Positions 26,083-36,144 of a stretch of DNA of 64,000 nucleotides are shown in pieces. Under the pieces are notes generated by a model. It did not search any database and was not told the origin of the DNA. It saw nothing but the letters and a program-made list of their open reading frames with translations. A program made the translations under genes and the position numbers. The stretch is from Myxococcales bacterium (GTDB taxonomy: Bacteria > Myxococcota_A > Polyangia > Polyangiales > Polyangiaceae): positions 55,322 to 119,321 of the forward strand of contig JAEUKE010000044.1 in the NCBI GenBank assembly GCA_016794345.1. Reading direction: 5' to 3'. Positions within the stretch are counted from its first letter, which is position 1; every line of letters begins with the position of its first letter.

Positions 26083-29000
26083 ATGCTGGCGCGAAGCGCA
26101 ATCGAGCTTTCGAGCGATTCGACTCTGACAAAAGCAATCTGCGACGCCGCCGCCGACGCCATCTTCGTCAAGGATCTCGAGGGTCGCTACACCTACGTGA
26201 ACCCGAGCTGCGCGCGGCTGTTCCACGCCACGCCGTCCGAGATGATCGGGACGACCGACGATGAGTGGTTCGGCGCCGAGGTCGGCGCTCGCCTTCGCGC
26301 GGAGGATCGAGAAGCCCTCGCGCGAGGAGAGACCCACATCGAGGAGACACACCAGATCAACGACGGCGTGCGCGTCTTCTCCACGACGAAGACGTCTCTC
26401 GTCGACGCTGGCGGGACCGTGCTGGGGGTCGTGGGGATCGCCCGCGACATCACCGCGAGCGCCGGCCAGCGCCGAGCGGTCCTCGCGGAGCGAGACCTGT
26501 TCGCGACGATGGCGTCCGTCGTCCCCGCTGCGTTCCTGACATTCGTCGCAAACGCCGACGGCACGTACGCCGTGCCCTTCGCGTCGCCCTCGGTCGCGGC
26601 GCTGTACGGCTCGACCCCGGAGGAGCTCCGCGACAACCCTCTCCTCTTCTTTCAGCGCATGCACCCGGCCGACATCCGGCGGGTCCGCGAGGAACTGGAC
26701 GTGTCGGCACGGGAGCTCACACCATTCCGGAGCGACTACCGGCTCGACAACCCGGAGCGAGGGGAGATCTGGATCGAGGTCGCGTCGGGTCCCATTCGCC
26801 AACCCGACGGCGGGACGCTCTGGCACGGCATCGTCCTCGACATCACCGAACGCAAGCGAGTCGAGCGCCAGCTGCGAGAGCAGAAGGAGATGCTCGAAGG
26901 GATCGCCTCGAGCTCTCCCGGCGCGATCCACACCTTCCAGATGGACGCGGACGGCGAGTTCTCCTTCCCCTACGTGTCCGACGCGATGAGGCACATCTAC
27001 GGGATGTCGAGCACGGAGATCTCGCGCTCGACCGAGAGGGTCTTCGCGCTCATCCACCCCGACGATCGCGAGCATGTCAACCAGCTCATCGAGCGGTCGG
27101 CCGAGACCATGACACCCTGGCGCTGCGAGTTCCGCGTGAACAACCCGCTGCGCGGCGAGATCTGGGTCGAGGGGCACTCCTGCCCGACGAAGGCCCCGGG
27201 CGGTGGCATCTCCTGGCACGGCGTCCTGCTCGACGTGACCGATAGAAAGCGAGTCGAGGCGGAGCTCCTCGCCTCCGAGTCGACGCTGCGCGCCGTCGTC
27301 GAGACGGTGCCCGACTTTCTCATGCTCGTCGAACGCGACGGCAAGATCTCGTTCATCAACCACGTGCTGCCTGGCCTCACCAAGGAGGACGTGATCGGAA
27401 AACACGCGTCCGTCTTTCTCGCTCCGTCCATGGGGGAGGCCGCCATGGAGGTGGTCAACCGGGTGCTCACGACGGGAACGCCGGAGGTCTACGACGCGAA
27501 GGCGATCGTCCCGGGCGGCGAGTACCGGTGGTTCGAGACCCGCATCGGCCCCGTGATCCAGGACGGCCAGGTCGTCGCCGTGGCGCTCGCCACGACAGAC
27601 GTGACGGATCGCAGGCTCGCCGCCGAGAAGATCCAGGCCTCCGAAGCCGCGCTGCGTTCGGTGCTCGAAACCACGCCCGACCTCATCCTCTCGGTCGACC
27701 GCGACGTGCGGATCCGGTTCATCAACCACGTGATGCCGCACCACGATCGAAGCCAGATCATTGGCACTGACGCCCTGGCGTATCTGAGCGAGGAGACGCG
27801 CAAGCTCGCCGAGGAGAAGATCCGGCACGTCTTCGAGACACGCCAGATCGAGTCCTACGAGGCGGAGCTCTCGGATCCGGCGGGCCCGCGGTGGCTCGCC
27901 ACGCGCGTGGGCCCAGTCGTCGAGAACGACGTCGTGGTCGGCGCCACCCTCACCGCGACCGACCTGACCGAGCGAAAGCACATGGAGAGTGCGCTTCGCG
28001 CGAGCGAAGAGCGCTACCGCATGCTCATGGACTTCTTGCCCGAGCCGGTGTTCTTGAACGTGGAGGGCAAGATCGCCTTCTGCAACCCGGCCTTCGTCCG
28101 CCTCATGCGGGCGAGCTCGGCCGAGCAGCTCCTCGGCCTCTCCCCCTTCGACGTCTTCCACGCCGACGACCACGAGAAGATCCGGGAGCGAATCGCGATG
28201 ATGGCGGCCCGAAACGAGCCTGTCGCTGCACGCGAGGAGCGGATCGTGGCGATGGACGGGACCGAGCGGCTCGTGAGCGTGGTGGCCACCCCCGTCGTGG
28301 ACAAGGACCAGCGCGCCATCCTCGTGGTGCTCCACGATCTGACGGAGAAGGAGAAGACCGAGCGCCTCCTCGCGTCGGTCCTCGAGAGCGCGAGCGACGC
28401 GATCGTCACGATCACGGCGGAGGGCGAGATCCTCACGATCAACGCCACCACGTCGCACATGTTCGGCTACACCGCGGAGGAGCTCGTCGGAGAGAACGTC
28501 AAGCTGCTCATGCCGGAGCCGTACCGCGGCGAGCACGACGGCTACCTGCGGCGGTTCCGGCAGCGGGGCGCCTCGACCGTGATCGGCCGCGAGCGGGAGG
28601 TCACCGGGCTCCGGAAAGACGGCCACCAGTTCCCCATCGAGCTCACGATCAGCGCCTTCCGGCTCAACGGCAAGCAGCACTACACCGGCGTCATCCGCGA
28701 CATGACCGAGCGCAAGAAGCTCGAGGAGGAGTTCCGCCAGGCCCACAAGATGGAAGCCTTCGGCCAGCTCGCGGGCGGCGTGGCGCACGACTTCAACAAC
28801 CTCCTCACCGTCATCATCGGGGAGAACGAGCTCCTCGCCGGCGAGATCGGGGACAACGAGGAGGCCGCCGCGTCGCTGGCCGCGGTCGCAGAGGCCGCCG
28901 ATCGCGCGGCCTCCCTCACCCGCCAGCTCCTCGCGTTCAGCCGCAAGACGGTGCTCGAGCCCAAGATCCTCGACGTGAATGCGGTCGTCCGAGAGACCGA

Positions 29001-29862
29001 GAAGCTCCTCAGGCGCCTGATCGGTGAGGACATCCAGCTGTCGACGCGCCTCACCCCCAACCCCGTCCACGTGCACGTCGATCCCGGCCAGCTCACGCAG
29101 GTGCTGATGAACCTCGCCGTGAACGCACGGGACGCGATGCCGAAGGGCGGCGAGCTGGAGATCCGCACCTGGCCGGTGGTCGTCGAAGACGACAGCGTCT
29201 ACGAAGATCTGTCACCAGGACGATACGTCGCGATCTCCGTTCGCGACTCCGGCGTCGGGATGCCGGAGGAGGTGCGTCGTCAGGTCTTCCAGCCGTTCTT
29301 CACGACGAAGGAGATCGGCAAGGGGACCGGGCTCGGTCTCGCGGTCGTACACGGCATCGTCGCGCAGAGCGGCGGCACGGTGCGGGTCCAGTCGGAGCCG
29401 GGTGTCGGGACGATCTTCGAAATCCTGCTCCCCTCGGCGCGCTCCACCTGGCTCGACAACCCCGACGATCGCGTTCGGACCTCGCGCCCGCCCATCGAGA
29501 CCATCCTCGTCGTCGAGGACGACGAGGCGGTGCGAAAGTTCGCGATGCGTGTCCTCTCGATGCGCGGCTATCGGGTCCTCCTGGCGCCGGACGGCGCGAC
29601 GGCCGTGACGATGCTCGAGTCCCACGCCGCGCCCGTGGACCTCGTCCTCACCGACGTCGTCATGCCGGTGATGGATGGCACCGAGCTCGGCGAGCGCCTT
29701 CGGGACCGCTTTCCCGAGACGAAGCTGCTCTACGTGAGCGGGTACACCGCCGACGCGCTGCTGCTCCGCGGGCTCGAGAGCGACACCGTCGACTTCCTCG
29801 CCAAGCCGTACACACCGAGCACGCTGGTGCAGGCGGTCGAGCGGGTGCTCGCCCGACCTTGA
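26083..29862 (+). CDS. hybrid histidine kinase with seven PAS domains and a receiver domain
   Basis: 1259 aa. Seven PAS units run from about residue 13 to 880, each closed by a DxTxRK-type ending (DITERKR, DVTDRKR, DVTDRRL, DLTERKH, DLTEKEK, DMTERKK). HisKA has H902 in GGVAHDFNNLL. The HATPase has N box NLAVNARDAMP and G boxes DSGVGMPEE and GTGLGLAVVHG. A C-terminal receiver (about 1138-1255) has D1191 in TDVVMPVMDG. There are no TM segments, so it is a cytosolic sensor. A GGGGGG site precedes the ATG. PAS2/PAS3 and PAS4/PAS5 look like internal duplications. No cognate output regulator is adjacent. Confidence 0.92.
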   Translation: MLARSAIELSSDSTLTKAICDAAADAIFVKDLEGRYTYVNPSCARLFHATPSEMIGTTDDEWFGAEVGARLRAEDREALARGETHIEETHQINDGVRVFSTTKTSLVDAGGTVLGVVGIARDITASAGQRRAVLAERDLFATMASVVPAAFLTFVANADGTYAVPFASPSVAALYGSTPEELRDNPLLFFQRMHPADIRRVREELDVSARELTPFRSDYRLDNPERGEIWIEVASGPIRQPDGGTLWHGIVLDITERKRVERQLREQKEMLEGIASSSPGAIHTFQMDADGEFSFPYVSDAMRHIYGMSSTEISRSTERVFALIHPDDREHVNQLIERSAETMTPWRCEFRVNNPLRGEIWVEGHSCPTKAPGGGISWHGVLLDVTDRKRVEAELLASESTLRAVVETVPDFLMLVERDGKISFINHVLPGLTKEDVIGKHASVFLAPSMGEAAMEVVNRVLTTGTPEVYDAKAIVPGGEYRWFETRIGPVIQDGQVVAVALATTDVTDRRLAAEKIQASEAALRSVLETTPDLILSVDRDVRIRFINHVMPHHDRSQIIGTDALAYLSEETRKLAEEKIRHVFETRQIESYEAELSDPAGPRWLATRVGPVVENDVVVGATLTATDLTERKHMESALRASEERYRMLMDFLPEPVFLNVEGKIAFCNPAFVRLMRASSAEQLLGLSPFDVFHADDHEKIRERIAMMAARNEPVAAREERIVAMDGTERLVSVVATPVVDKDQRAILVVLHDLTEKEKTERLLASVLESASDAIVTITAEGEILTINATTSHMFGYTAEELVGENVKLLMPEPYRGEHDGYLRRFRQRGASTVIGREREVTGLRKDGHQFPIELTISAFRLNGKQHYTGVIRDMTERKKLEEEFRQAHKMEAFGQLAGGVAHDFNNLLTVIIGENELLAGEIGDNEEAAASLAAVAEAADRAASLTRQLLAFSRKTVLEPKILDVNAVVRETEKLLRRLIGEDIQLSTRLTPNPVHVHVDPGQLTQVLMNLAVNARDAMPKGGELEIRTWPVVVEDDSVYEDLSPGRYVAISVRDSGVGMPEEVRRQVFQPFFTTKEIGKGTGLGLAVVHGIVAQSGGTVRVQSEPGVGTIFEILLPSARSTWLDNPDDRVRTSRPPIETILVVEDDEAVRKFAMRVLSMRGYRVLLAPDGATAVTMLESHAAPVDLVLTDVVMPVMDGTELGERLRDRFPETKLLYVSGYTADALLLRGLESDTVDFLAKPYTPSTLVQAVERVLARP

Positions 29863-29898
29863 TGGCTCCGGGCCGCGATCCTGGGTAGAGTCCTCGCC

Positions 29899-30921
29899 GT
29901 GTTGTCGACCGACGTCCGGTTCGAGGGGTTCACGCAGAGCGATTGGTCGCGTTTTCTCTCGTTGTTCCGGCCCCGGATGGCGAGCGGAGTCGAGCGAGAC
30001 CCGGACCGCGCGCAGGGCGGCATCATCGCGGTCGTGGGCGAGGGCCGCCTCCGCAAGCTCGTGCACACGCAGGCGGGTCGCCTGCGCCTGGAGGACGTGT
30101 CGTCGAGCTGGCCGCTCACCGTGGAGGAGCTCGCTCGACGTCACAACGCGAGCTGGGGCATGACGATCGAGGCCGGCGCGCTGGAGAACGTCATGGAGCG
30201 GTTCGGCGCGCGGCTCCGCCGCGGGGACGGGCTGACCGCACAGGTCGTGCTCCTCGTGTCGCTTGTCCGGGACGAGATGGCCGCGGGACGGATCCACGTC
30301 TGGCCGGTAAGGCTGGCTGGCTTGCCCGTCCCGACCGTCGGGATGATCGAGACCACGCTCGACGCGGTCTGCCCGCGCAACCACGCCATCGCCCTCGGGC
30401 TCTTCGACGCCGGGGACCTGTGGACTGCCATCGCGCTCAGGCGCGGCACGTCCGGGGCCTTCGATTGGATCCTCGGCCCCGACGAGCTCCGGCGCGACAT
30501 GGGCCTGCTCGCGGGGGACTGGCGGAGGGACTACCGCCACCTCGCGCGCGCCCTCGAGGACAAGGTCGGCCCGCTTGCGCTGGGCGTGTACGCGGAGGCG
30601 TCCACTTTCCGCGACCTCGAGGTCGACCCCAACCCTGGCGCGTGGGCCCGCGCCGTCGCCATTCGCGACGTCATCCTGTCGCCCGTTCCGCTTGCGCTCA
30701 CGGTGCCCCTCGGCATCGACGCGGGGCGCGCGGCGTTCTCCGCCATCCGCGGGCTGACGGAGCGCGCGCAAGGCCTCGGGGTCGTGAGCCCCGTCGTCTC
30801 GCTCTTCCGCGAGACGCTCGGGCAGGTCGCCGCGGTGGTCGGGCTCGAGCGCGACACGGAGGGCGGGTTCGGCTTCGACCCGCTCGAGATCCTCCGCCGG
30901 CTCCTGTCACGCGAGAAATAA
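29899..30921 (+). CDS. hypothetical protein, unknown
   Basis: 340 aa from a GTG start 36 nt after the kinase. It looks soluble, with no signal peptide or TM segment, and alternating helices and strands. Recognisable stretches such as GGIIAVVGEGRLRKL, HNASWGMTIEAGALE and RIHVWPVRLAGLPVP do not match a family I know. Same-strand proximity to the hybrid kinase suggests co-transcription. A shared hairpin covers its stop. Confidence 0.65.
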   Translation: MLSTDVRFEGFTQSDWSRFLSLFRPRMASGVERDPDRAQGGIIAVVGEGRLRKLVHTQAGRLRLEDVSSSWPLTVEELARRHNASWGMTIEAGALENVMERFGARLRRGDGLTAQVVLLVSLVRDEMAAGRIHVWPVRLAGLPVPTVGMIETTLDAVCPRNHAIALGLFDAGDLWTAIALRRGTSGAFDWILGPDELRRDMGLLAGDWRRDYRHLARALEDKVGPLALGVYAEASTFRDLEVDPNPGAWARAVAIRDVILSPVPLALTVPLGIDAGRAAFSAIRGLTERAQGLGVVSPVVSLFRETLGQVAAVVGLERDTEGGFGFDPLEILRRLLSREK

Positions 30922-30944
30922 GACGGTTCCGTCAGTCTTCTCGC
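30911..30944. terminator. bidirectional hairpin containing both stop codons
   Basis: GCGAGAA (30911-30917) pairs with TTCTCGC (30938-30944); inside, GACGG (30922-30926) pairs with CCGTC (30929-30933). The structure includes the TAA of the rightward gene and the stop of the convergent YkgJ-family gene, so it can serve both directions. Confidence 0.5.
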
Positions 30945-31468
30945 GAGGCGGCGTTCTCCTCGGGGGAGATGATGATCTCGTTGATGCGCGCGCGGAGCGC
31001 CTGGAGCGGCGCGACGAGCGGGCCCAGCTCGTCGATGGCAAGGGCGCGGGCCTCGAGGTCGGTAGAGGCATCGGCTATCAGCGCGGCGAGCTGCCACATT
31101 CGGGGCCTGTCGGCGACCGGCACGTCGGCCTGGACCGTCGCCATGTCCGCTCGGAGTGTCGCCACTTGTACGAGCGCGGCCCCGAGCGACGACTCGCCCT
31201 TCTCGGTCGCCACGAGGAGCTTGCAGGCGAAGCGCCGGCACGGCCCCGGGCGCTCCTCATAGGCGGAGCAGCCCGATTCGTCGAGGAGAGGGCAAGGCTG
31301 CGCAAAGGCCGAGCCCATCGGCGTCTCGACCAGGGGAAGCCGCCTTCGCTGGGCCCATTCCCTCTCCTCGCCGCGCACGAGCACGCCGCTGAGCACGACG
31401 CCCTGACAGCACAGCTTGCAGGCCGTGCAGAGTGTCGACCCCACGCTCTTCTCGGAGTGGCTCGTCAT
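30932..31468 (-). CDS. YkgJ-family cysteine-cluster protein
   Basis: 178 aa from ATG 31468 (a longer frame upstream adds 18 unlikely residues). The cluster signature is CTACKLCCQG near the N-terminus, then CPLLDESGCSAYEERPGPCR and FACK, which fits the Fe-S/zinc-binding CxxCxxCC family. The C-terminal half is helical. The family's function is poorly known. It is divergent from the MDR reductase gene across about 100 nt. Confidence 0.8.
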   Translation of the reverse strand: MTSHSEKSVGSTLCTACKLCCQGVVLSGVLVRGEEREWAQRRRLPLVETPMGSAFAQPCPLLDESGCSAYEERPGPCRRFACKLLVATEKGESSLGAALVQVATLRADMATVQADVPVADRPRMWQLAALIADASTDLEARALAIDELGPLVAPLQALRARINEIIISPEENAASRED

Positions 31469-31569
31469 GATGCTCACACGTGCGCCAGGCCAGCCTTGCC
31501 GAGCATTCGGGTCTTCATGCACCCTCCATGCGCCTGTCGGTCCAGCGCCGAAAGGGAGATATTGAAGCC

Positions 31570-32550
31570 ATGCGCGCCGTCGTCGTTCGCGAGCCCGGCC
31601 CCGAGGACGTCCTCACCGTCGTCGACCGTGACGACCTTGCACCCCCTCCGGGGCACGTGCGCGTCCGCGTGCGCTTCGCCGGCGTGAACCGTGCTGATCT
31701 GCTCCAGCGGTTGGGGCTCTACCCTGCGCCGCCCGGGTCCCCGACGGATATTCCTGGGCTGGAGTACGCTGGCGAGATCGACGCGGTCGGGGCGGGCGTT
31801 CCCGAATCGAAGATCGGCGAGCGCGTCTACGGAATCACGGGCGGCGGCAGCTACGCCGAGCAGGTCGTCGTGCACGAGCGAGAGACGGCACGTATCCCCG
31901 ACGGGATCGCCGAGCGCGACGCCGCAGCCGTTCCGGAGGCGTTCATCACCGCCTACGACGCCCTCGTGTTGCAGGCGCGCCTGCGACCTGGCGAGCGCGT
32001 GCTCGTACACGCGGTGGGCAGCGGCGTCGGCACGGCGGGTCTGCAAATCGCGAAGGCGCTCGGGTGCCAGGTGGTCGGCACCTCCCGCACGGCGTCGAAG
32101 CTCGACAAGGCCGCGCCCCTGGGCCTCGACGCGGCGGCGCTGGTCGAGTCTGCGGCGTCCCTCGAGAAGGCGGTGCGCGGAGCGTTCCCCCAGGATATCG
32201 ACGTCGTGCTCGATCTTGTCGGTGGGCCCTACTTCGCCGCGACCCTGCCGCTCCTGGCACCCAAGGCGCGTGTCGTCGTGGTCGGCCTCACCGCAGGCGT
32301 CCGAGGCGAGATGGACCTCGGCCTCCTGCTGCGCAAGCGGCTGACGGTCGTCGGCACCGTCCTGCGCTCGCGTCCGCTCGAGGAGAAGATCCAGGCGGCG
32401 GATCTGTTGCGGCGCACGCTCTCGCCCTGGCTCGCGCGCAAGATGATCAAGCCGGTGGTCGAGGCCGTCTTCCCGCTCGCCGAAGCGGCGGCCGCGCACC
32501 GGCTGGTCGCGAGCAACGCGACCTTCGGCAAGGTGCTCCTCGAAGTGTGA
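31570..32550 (+). CDS. NAD(P)H:quinone oxidoreductase, MDR superfamily (PIG3-like)
   Basis: 326 aa. The GroES-like N-domain contains FAGVNRADLLQRLGLYP and GLEYAGEI. The Rossmann domain contains VHAVGSGVGTAGLQIAKALG and GTSRTASK, then DVVLDLVGGPYF. No catalytic or structural zinc cysteines are present, which places it in the quinone reductase branch rather than alcohol dehydrogenases. The ATG at 31570 gives the family start (MRAVVV). It is followed after 30 nt by the glutamate-synthase-like gene. Confidence 0.88.
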   Translation: MRAVVVREPGPEDVLTVVDRDDLAPPPGHVRVRVRFAGVNRADLLQRLGLYPAPPGSPTDIPGLEYAGEIDAVGAGVPESKIGERVYGITGGGSYAEQVVVHERETARIPDGIAERDAAAVPEAFITAYDALVLQARLRPGERVLVHAVGSGVGTAGLQIAKALGCQVVGTSRTASKLDKAAPLGLDAAALVESAASLEKAVRGAFPQDIDVVLDLVGGPYFAATLPLLAPKARVVVVGLTAGVRGEMDLGLLLRKRLTVVGTVLRSRPLEEKIQAADLLRRTLSPWLARKMIKPVVEAVFPLAEAAAAHRLVASNATFGKVLLEV

Positions 32551-32580
32551 CGTGTTGCGGGCGGCTGGTACGCTCGCCCG

Positions 32581-34128
32581 ATGCTCTGGGGACTCGCTAC
32601 CGTGCTCGGCATCATCCTGGGCGTGGCCGTCTACGATCGGCTGCAGCGCAAGCACGCGATCATCTCGAACTTCCCGATCGTCGGGCGGTTCCGATACTGG
32701 TTCGAGGCGCTCGGCGGTCCGCTTCGCCAGTACATCGTGACCGGCAACGACGAGGAGCGACCGTTCTCGCGCGACCAGCGCCGCTGGATCTACGCGTCCT
32801 CCAAGAAGGAGAACAACTACTTCGGCTTCGGCACCGACAACGACATCGAGCTGGCGTCGAGCTACCTCATCATTCGCCAGAGCGCGTTCCCGCTGCCCAT
32901 CCCCAACAAGGGCGAGCCCGGCTACGACGATACCTACGCGTGCCCGAGCGCGAAGGTGCTCGGCGGCTTCCGTGGTCGGAAGAAGGCGTTCCGGCCGAGC
33001 TCGATCGTGAACACGTCGGCGATGAGCTACGGCTCGCTCTCGAAGAACGCCGTCGAGGCCATCAATCGGGGCGTGAAGATCGCCGGCGCGCTACAGAACA
33101 CCGGCGAAGGCGGCATCGCGGATCCGCATCGCAGCGGCGGCGATCTCATCTGGCAGGTCGGGACGGGGTACTTCGGGTGTCGCGACGAAAAGGGCCGCTT
33201 CTCGATCGAGCGCCTGCGCGAGACGGTCGCCTCGGCGCCGGTCCGCGCGATCGAGATCAAGCTGAGCCAGGGCGCGAAGCCCGGACTCGGCGGCGTCTTG
33301 CCGGCGGCCAAGGTCACCGCCGAGATCTCCCGCGTCAGGCTGGTGCCCATCGGGCAGGACTGCATCAGCCCGTCGCGCCACACGGCGTTTTCGGACGCGT
33401 CGTCGCTCCTCGACTTCATCGAGCGCCTGGCCGACGAGACGGGTCTGCCGGTCGGGATCAAGTCGGCCGTCGGCGACCTCGGCTTCTGGGCCGACCTCGC
33501 GAGGCTGATGGAGACGACCGGGCGCGCACCGGACTTCGTCACGATCGACGGAGGAGAAGGCGGCACGGGCGCCGCGCCGCTCGTCTTCTCCGATCACGTC
33601 GCGATGCCGTTCAAGCTGGGCTTCACCTCCGTCTACAAGACCTTCGCCGAGCGAGGCCTGCACGAGAAGGTCGTCTTTGTCGGATCCGGGCGGCTCGGCT
33701 TCCCCGAGCAGACCATGCTCGCCATGGCGCTCGGCTGCGACATGATCAACGTCGCGCGCGAGGCGATGCTGGCGATCGGCTGCATCCAGGCCCAGCAATG
33801 CCACACCGGCCATTGCCCCACCGGTGTCGCCACGCAGACGCCCTGGCTCGTCCGCGGCCTCGACCCCACCATGAAGGCGGCGCGCCTCGCCAACTACATC
33901 CTCACGCTGCGCAAGGAGGCCATTCAGCTCGCGCGGGCCTGCGGCCAGCCGCACCCCGGGCTCGTCCCGCTCGACCGATTTGAGATCATCGACGGCTTCT
34001 CGAGCCGCCCCGCCGGCGAAGTGTTCGGGTACGAAACAGGCTGGGGATTGCCGTCGGAGGAAGAGCGAGCAGCCATTCGGGAAATCATGGAAGCGGGGGC
34101 TGGGAAGGAGGCGGCGAGCGCGGCGTGA
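32581..34128 (+). CDS. FMN-binding glutamate synthase-family protein
   Basis: 515 aa. An N-terminal TM anchor (residues 2-18) precedes a GltB-type FMN barrel: NTSAMSYGSLSKNAVEAINR, GLGGVLPAAKV, DFVTIDGGEGGTGAAP. A Cys motif for an Fe-S cluster follows (GCIQAQQCHTGHCPTGVATQ). It lacks the glutaminase domain, so it is the stand-alone membrane-linked type found in many bacteria, whose substrate is not firmly established. It probably receives electrons from another redox protein. It lies 30 nt after the quinone reductase gene, which could be a partner. Confidence 0.88.
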   Translation: MLWGLATVLGIILGVAVYDRLQRKHAIISNFPIVGRFRYWFEALGGPLRQYIVTGNDEERPFSRDQRRWIYASSKKENNYFGFGTDNDIELASSYLIIRQSAFPLPIPNKGEPGYDDTYACPSAKVLGGFRGRKKAFRPSSIVNTSAMSYGSLSKNAVEAINRGVKIAGALQNTGEGGIADPHRSGGDLIWQVGTGYFGCRDEKGRFSIERLRETVASAPVRAIEIKLSQGAKPGLGGVLPAAKVTAEISRVRLVPIGQDCISPSRHTAFSDASSLLDFIERLADETGLPVGIKSAVGDLGFWADLARLMETTGRAPDFVTIDGGEGGTGAAPLVFSDHVAMPFKLGFTSVYKTFAERGLHEKVVFVGSGRLGFPEQTMLAMALGCDMINVAREAMLAIGCIQAQQCHTGHCPTGVATQTPWLVRGLDPTMKAARLANYILTLRKEAIQLARACGQPHPGLVPLDRFEIIDGFSSRPAGEVFGYETGWGLPSEEERAAIREIMEAGAGKEAASAA

Positions 34129-34154
34129 CACAAACGGAAACGCCACCGCCTCCC

Positions 34155-34171
34155 CCTCGCGGGGCGCGAGG
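34155..34171 (+). terminator. hairpin between glutamate-synthase-like and POT genes
   Basis: CCTCGC (34155-34160) and GCGAGG (34166-34171) form a perfect 6-bp stem with a GGGGC loop, 27 nt after the stop. It may be a terminator separating the two same-strand genes. Confidence 0.35.
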
Positions 34172-34224
34172 TCGCTCGAGAAAAGCGGCAGCCCAACCCA
34201 CGGTTGCGGCTACCATGCGCGCCC

Positions 34225-36144
34225 ATGTCGGAATCAGCAGCGGCACCCGCGAAGGAGGCCGGTTTCCCGCAAGGGATCCCGTTCATCGTCGGAAACGAGG
34301 GCGCCGAGCGCTTCAGCTACTACGGGATGCGCGCCATCCTCTACACGTACCTGGCGGCGCTCTACGTGCAGTTCGTCGCCGAGTCCGCGCTCTCCAAGGC
34401 CGAGACGGACGCCGCGAAGTCGAAGGCGACGGCCGTCGCCCACCTCTTCATGGCGGGGGTCTACGCCTTTCCGATGATCGGCGCCATCCTCGCGGACCGG
34501 CTACTCGGCAAATACAAGGTCATCCTCTGGGTCTCGATGATCTACTGCGCCGGGCACGCCGTGCTGGCCGTGGCGGGCCGGCTCGCCGAAATGGGGAACT
34601 TCGGTGGCGGCGAGATCGGCATGTACCTGGGCCTGGCGCTCATCGCCGTCGGCTCCGGCGGGATCAAGCCGTGTGTGTCCGCCAACGTCGGCGACCAGTT
34701 CGACGCGTCCACGTCGCACCTCGTCTCGAAGGTCTTTCAGGCCTTCTATTTCATCATCAACTTCGGGTCGTTCTTCTCGACGATGATCACGCCCGCGCTC
34801 TATTCGGCCTACGGCGCCGAGGTCGCGTTCGGGGTGCCCGGCATCTTCATGGCGGTGGCCACGTTCATCTTCTGGCTCGGGCGCGGGCGCTTCGTGCGCG
34901 TTCCCCCGAAGCCGGGTGGCGTGGTCGGCGCTCTGGACGTCGCTTCGGCGCTGCTTTTCTTCAGCCCGGTCATCGCGCTCATCGTGGCCGTGTTCGTCGA
35001 GGGCGACCATTACAAGGCTCCGGACCCCGCGGGGATGAGCAGCGCTCAGTTCTACAGCACCTACCTCAGCGGCTACCTGGGGCACCTGGCCGTTTCGTCC
35101 TGGCACTACTTCGCGATCAGCGGCGGGCTCATCGTGCTCGGTTTGGCCCTCTTCAAGATGCGCCAGGCGCGGCAGCGAGACGACGGGTTCCTCGCCGTCA
35201 CCCTCTATTCGATCGCGAATCGCGCGAAGCGCAGGAAGGGAGAGGGCTTCTTCGACGTGGCACGCGGGGAGTTCGGCGACGAAGCCGCCGAAGGGCCCCC
35301 CGCGGTCCTCCGCATCGTCGTCGTCTTTTCGATGATCATGTTCTTCTGGGCCCTGTTCGACCAGCACGCTTCGACCTGGGTCCAGCAGGCCAAGGAGATG
35401 AACCGCGTGATCACCGTTCCGCTGTGGGTGGGCCGGTTCGCCGTGGCCGGCACCGTAGCGGGCGCGCTCTACGGCGGTACGTGGCTGATGCTCTGGGTCT
35501 CGAACAAGACAATCCCCTCGCTCGTCCCCAAGATCTACTTCGGCCTCCTCGTCGTCGCCGGGCTCGCGGCCGTCGGCCTCGACGCGACGCGCGGCGAGAC
35601 CATGACGGTCGAGCTCAAGGCCTCGCAGATCCAGGCGCTCAACCCGCTGATGGTCATGATCATCATCCCGGCGCTCAACATCCTCGTCTACAAGCCGCTC
35701 GAGCGGCGAGGCAAGGCCATCAAGCCGCTCCGCCGCATGGCCGCGGGGATGTTCCTTGCGGCGGTCGCGTTTGCGATCGCCGCGCTCCTCCAGGCTCGAA
35801 TGGAAGCGGCGGCCGCGGCTGGCGCGAAGGTGCACGTGCTCTGGCAGGTCGCTCAATACGTCGTGATGACGACGTCGGAGGTGCTCATCTCCGTCACGGG
35901 GCTCGAGTTCGCTTACACCCAGGCGCCCCGCCGCATGAAGTCGACCATCATGGGGTTTTGGCTCCTCGGCGTCACGTTCGGCAACGTGCTGGTCGCGTTC
36001 CTCGCGCCGATGCAGAAGATCCTCACGTTGTCGCAGTTCTTCTGGGTCTTCACCGGGCTCATGGTGGGCGCCGCGGTCGTCTTCACGATCCTCGCGTCCA
36101 CCTACAAAGGAAAGACGTACCTCCAGGCGGAGGCGAAGCACTGA
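34225..36144 (+). CDS. POT-family proton-dependent oligopeptide transporter
   Basis: 639 aa with about 12-14 TM helices. The TM1 signature GNEGAERFSYYGMRA is the proton-coupling ExxERFxYY motif of PTR2/POT carriers. GSGGIKPCVSANVGDQF and FYFIINFGSF match the second signature. A long loop (about 300-370) separates the two halves, and the TM7 segment carries WALFDQHASTWVQQA. It should import di- or tripeptides. The ATG at 34225 is preferred over an upstream TTG. Confidence 0.93.
   Translation: MSESAAAPAKEAGFPQGIPFIVGNEGAERFSYYGMRAILYTYLAALYVQFVAESALSKAETDAAKSKATAVAHLFMAGVYAFPMIGAILADRLLGKYKVILWVSMIYCAGHAVLAVAGRLAEMGNFGGGEIGMYLGLALIAVGSGGIKPCVSANVGDQFDASTSHLVSKVFQAFYFIINFGSFFSTMITPALYSAYGAEVAFGVPGIFMAVATFIFWLGRGRFVRVPPKPGGVVGALDVASALLFFSPVIALIVAVFVEGDHYKAPDPAGMSSAQFYSTYLSGYLGHLAVSSWHYFAISGGLIVLGLALFKMRQARQRDDGFLAVTLYSIANRAKRRKGEGFFDVARGEFGDEAAEGPPAVLRIVVVFSMIMFFWALFDQHASTWVQQAKEMNRVITVPLWVGRFAVAGTVAGALYGGTWLMLWVSNKTIPSLVPKIYFGLLVVAGLAAVGLDATRGETMTVELKASQIQALNPLMVMIIIPALNILVYKPLERRGKAIKPLRRMAAGMFLAAVAFAIAALLQARMEAAAAAGAKVHVLWQVAQYVVMTTSEVLISVTGLEFAYTQAPRRMKSTIMGFWLLGVTFGNVLVAFLAPMQKILTLSQFFWVFTGLMVGAAVVFTILASTYKGKTYLQAEAKH

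Noticed and set aside
25984..29076. Long antisense open frame of about 1030 codons under the PAS kinase
   Set aside because: Composition (Leu/Arg/Val/Glu/Asp-rich, no motifs) is typical of a GC-rich antisense shadow, and the + strand frame has clear domains.
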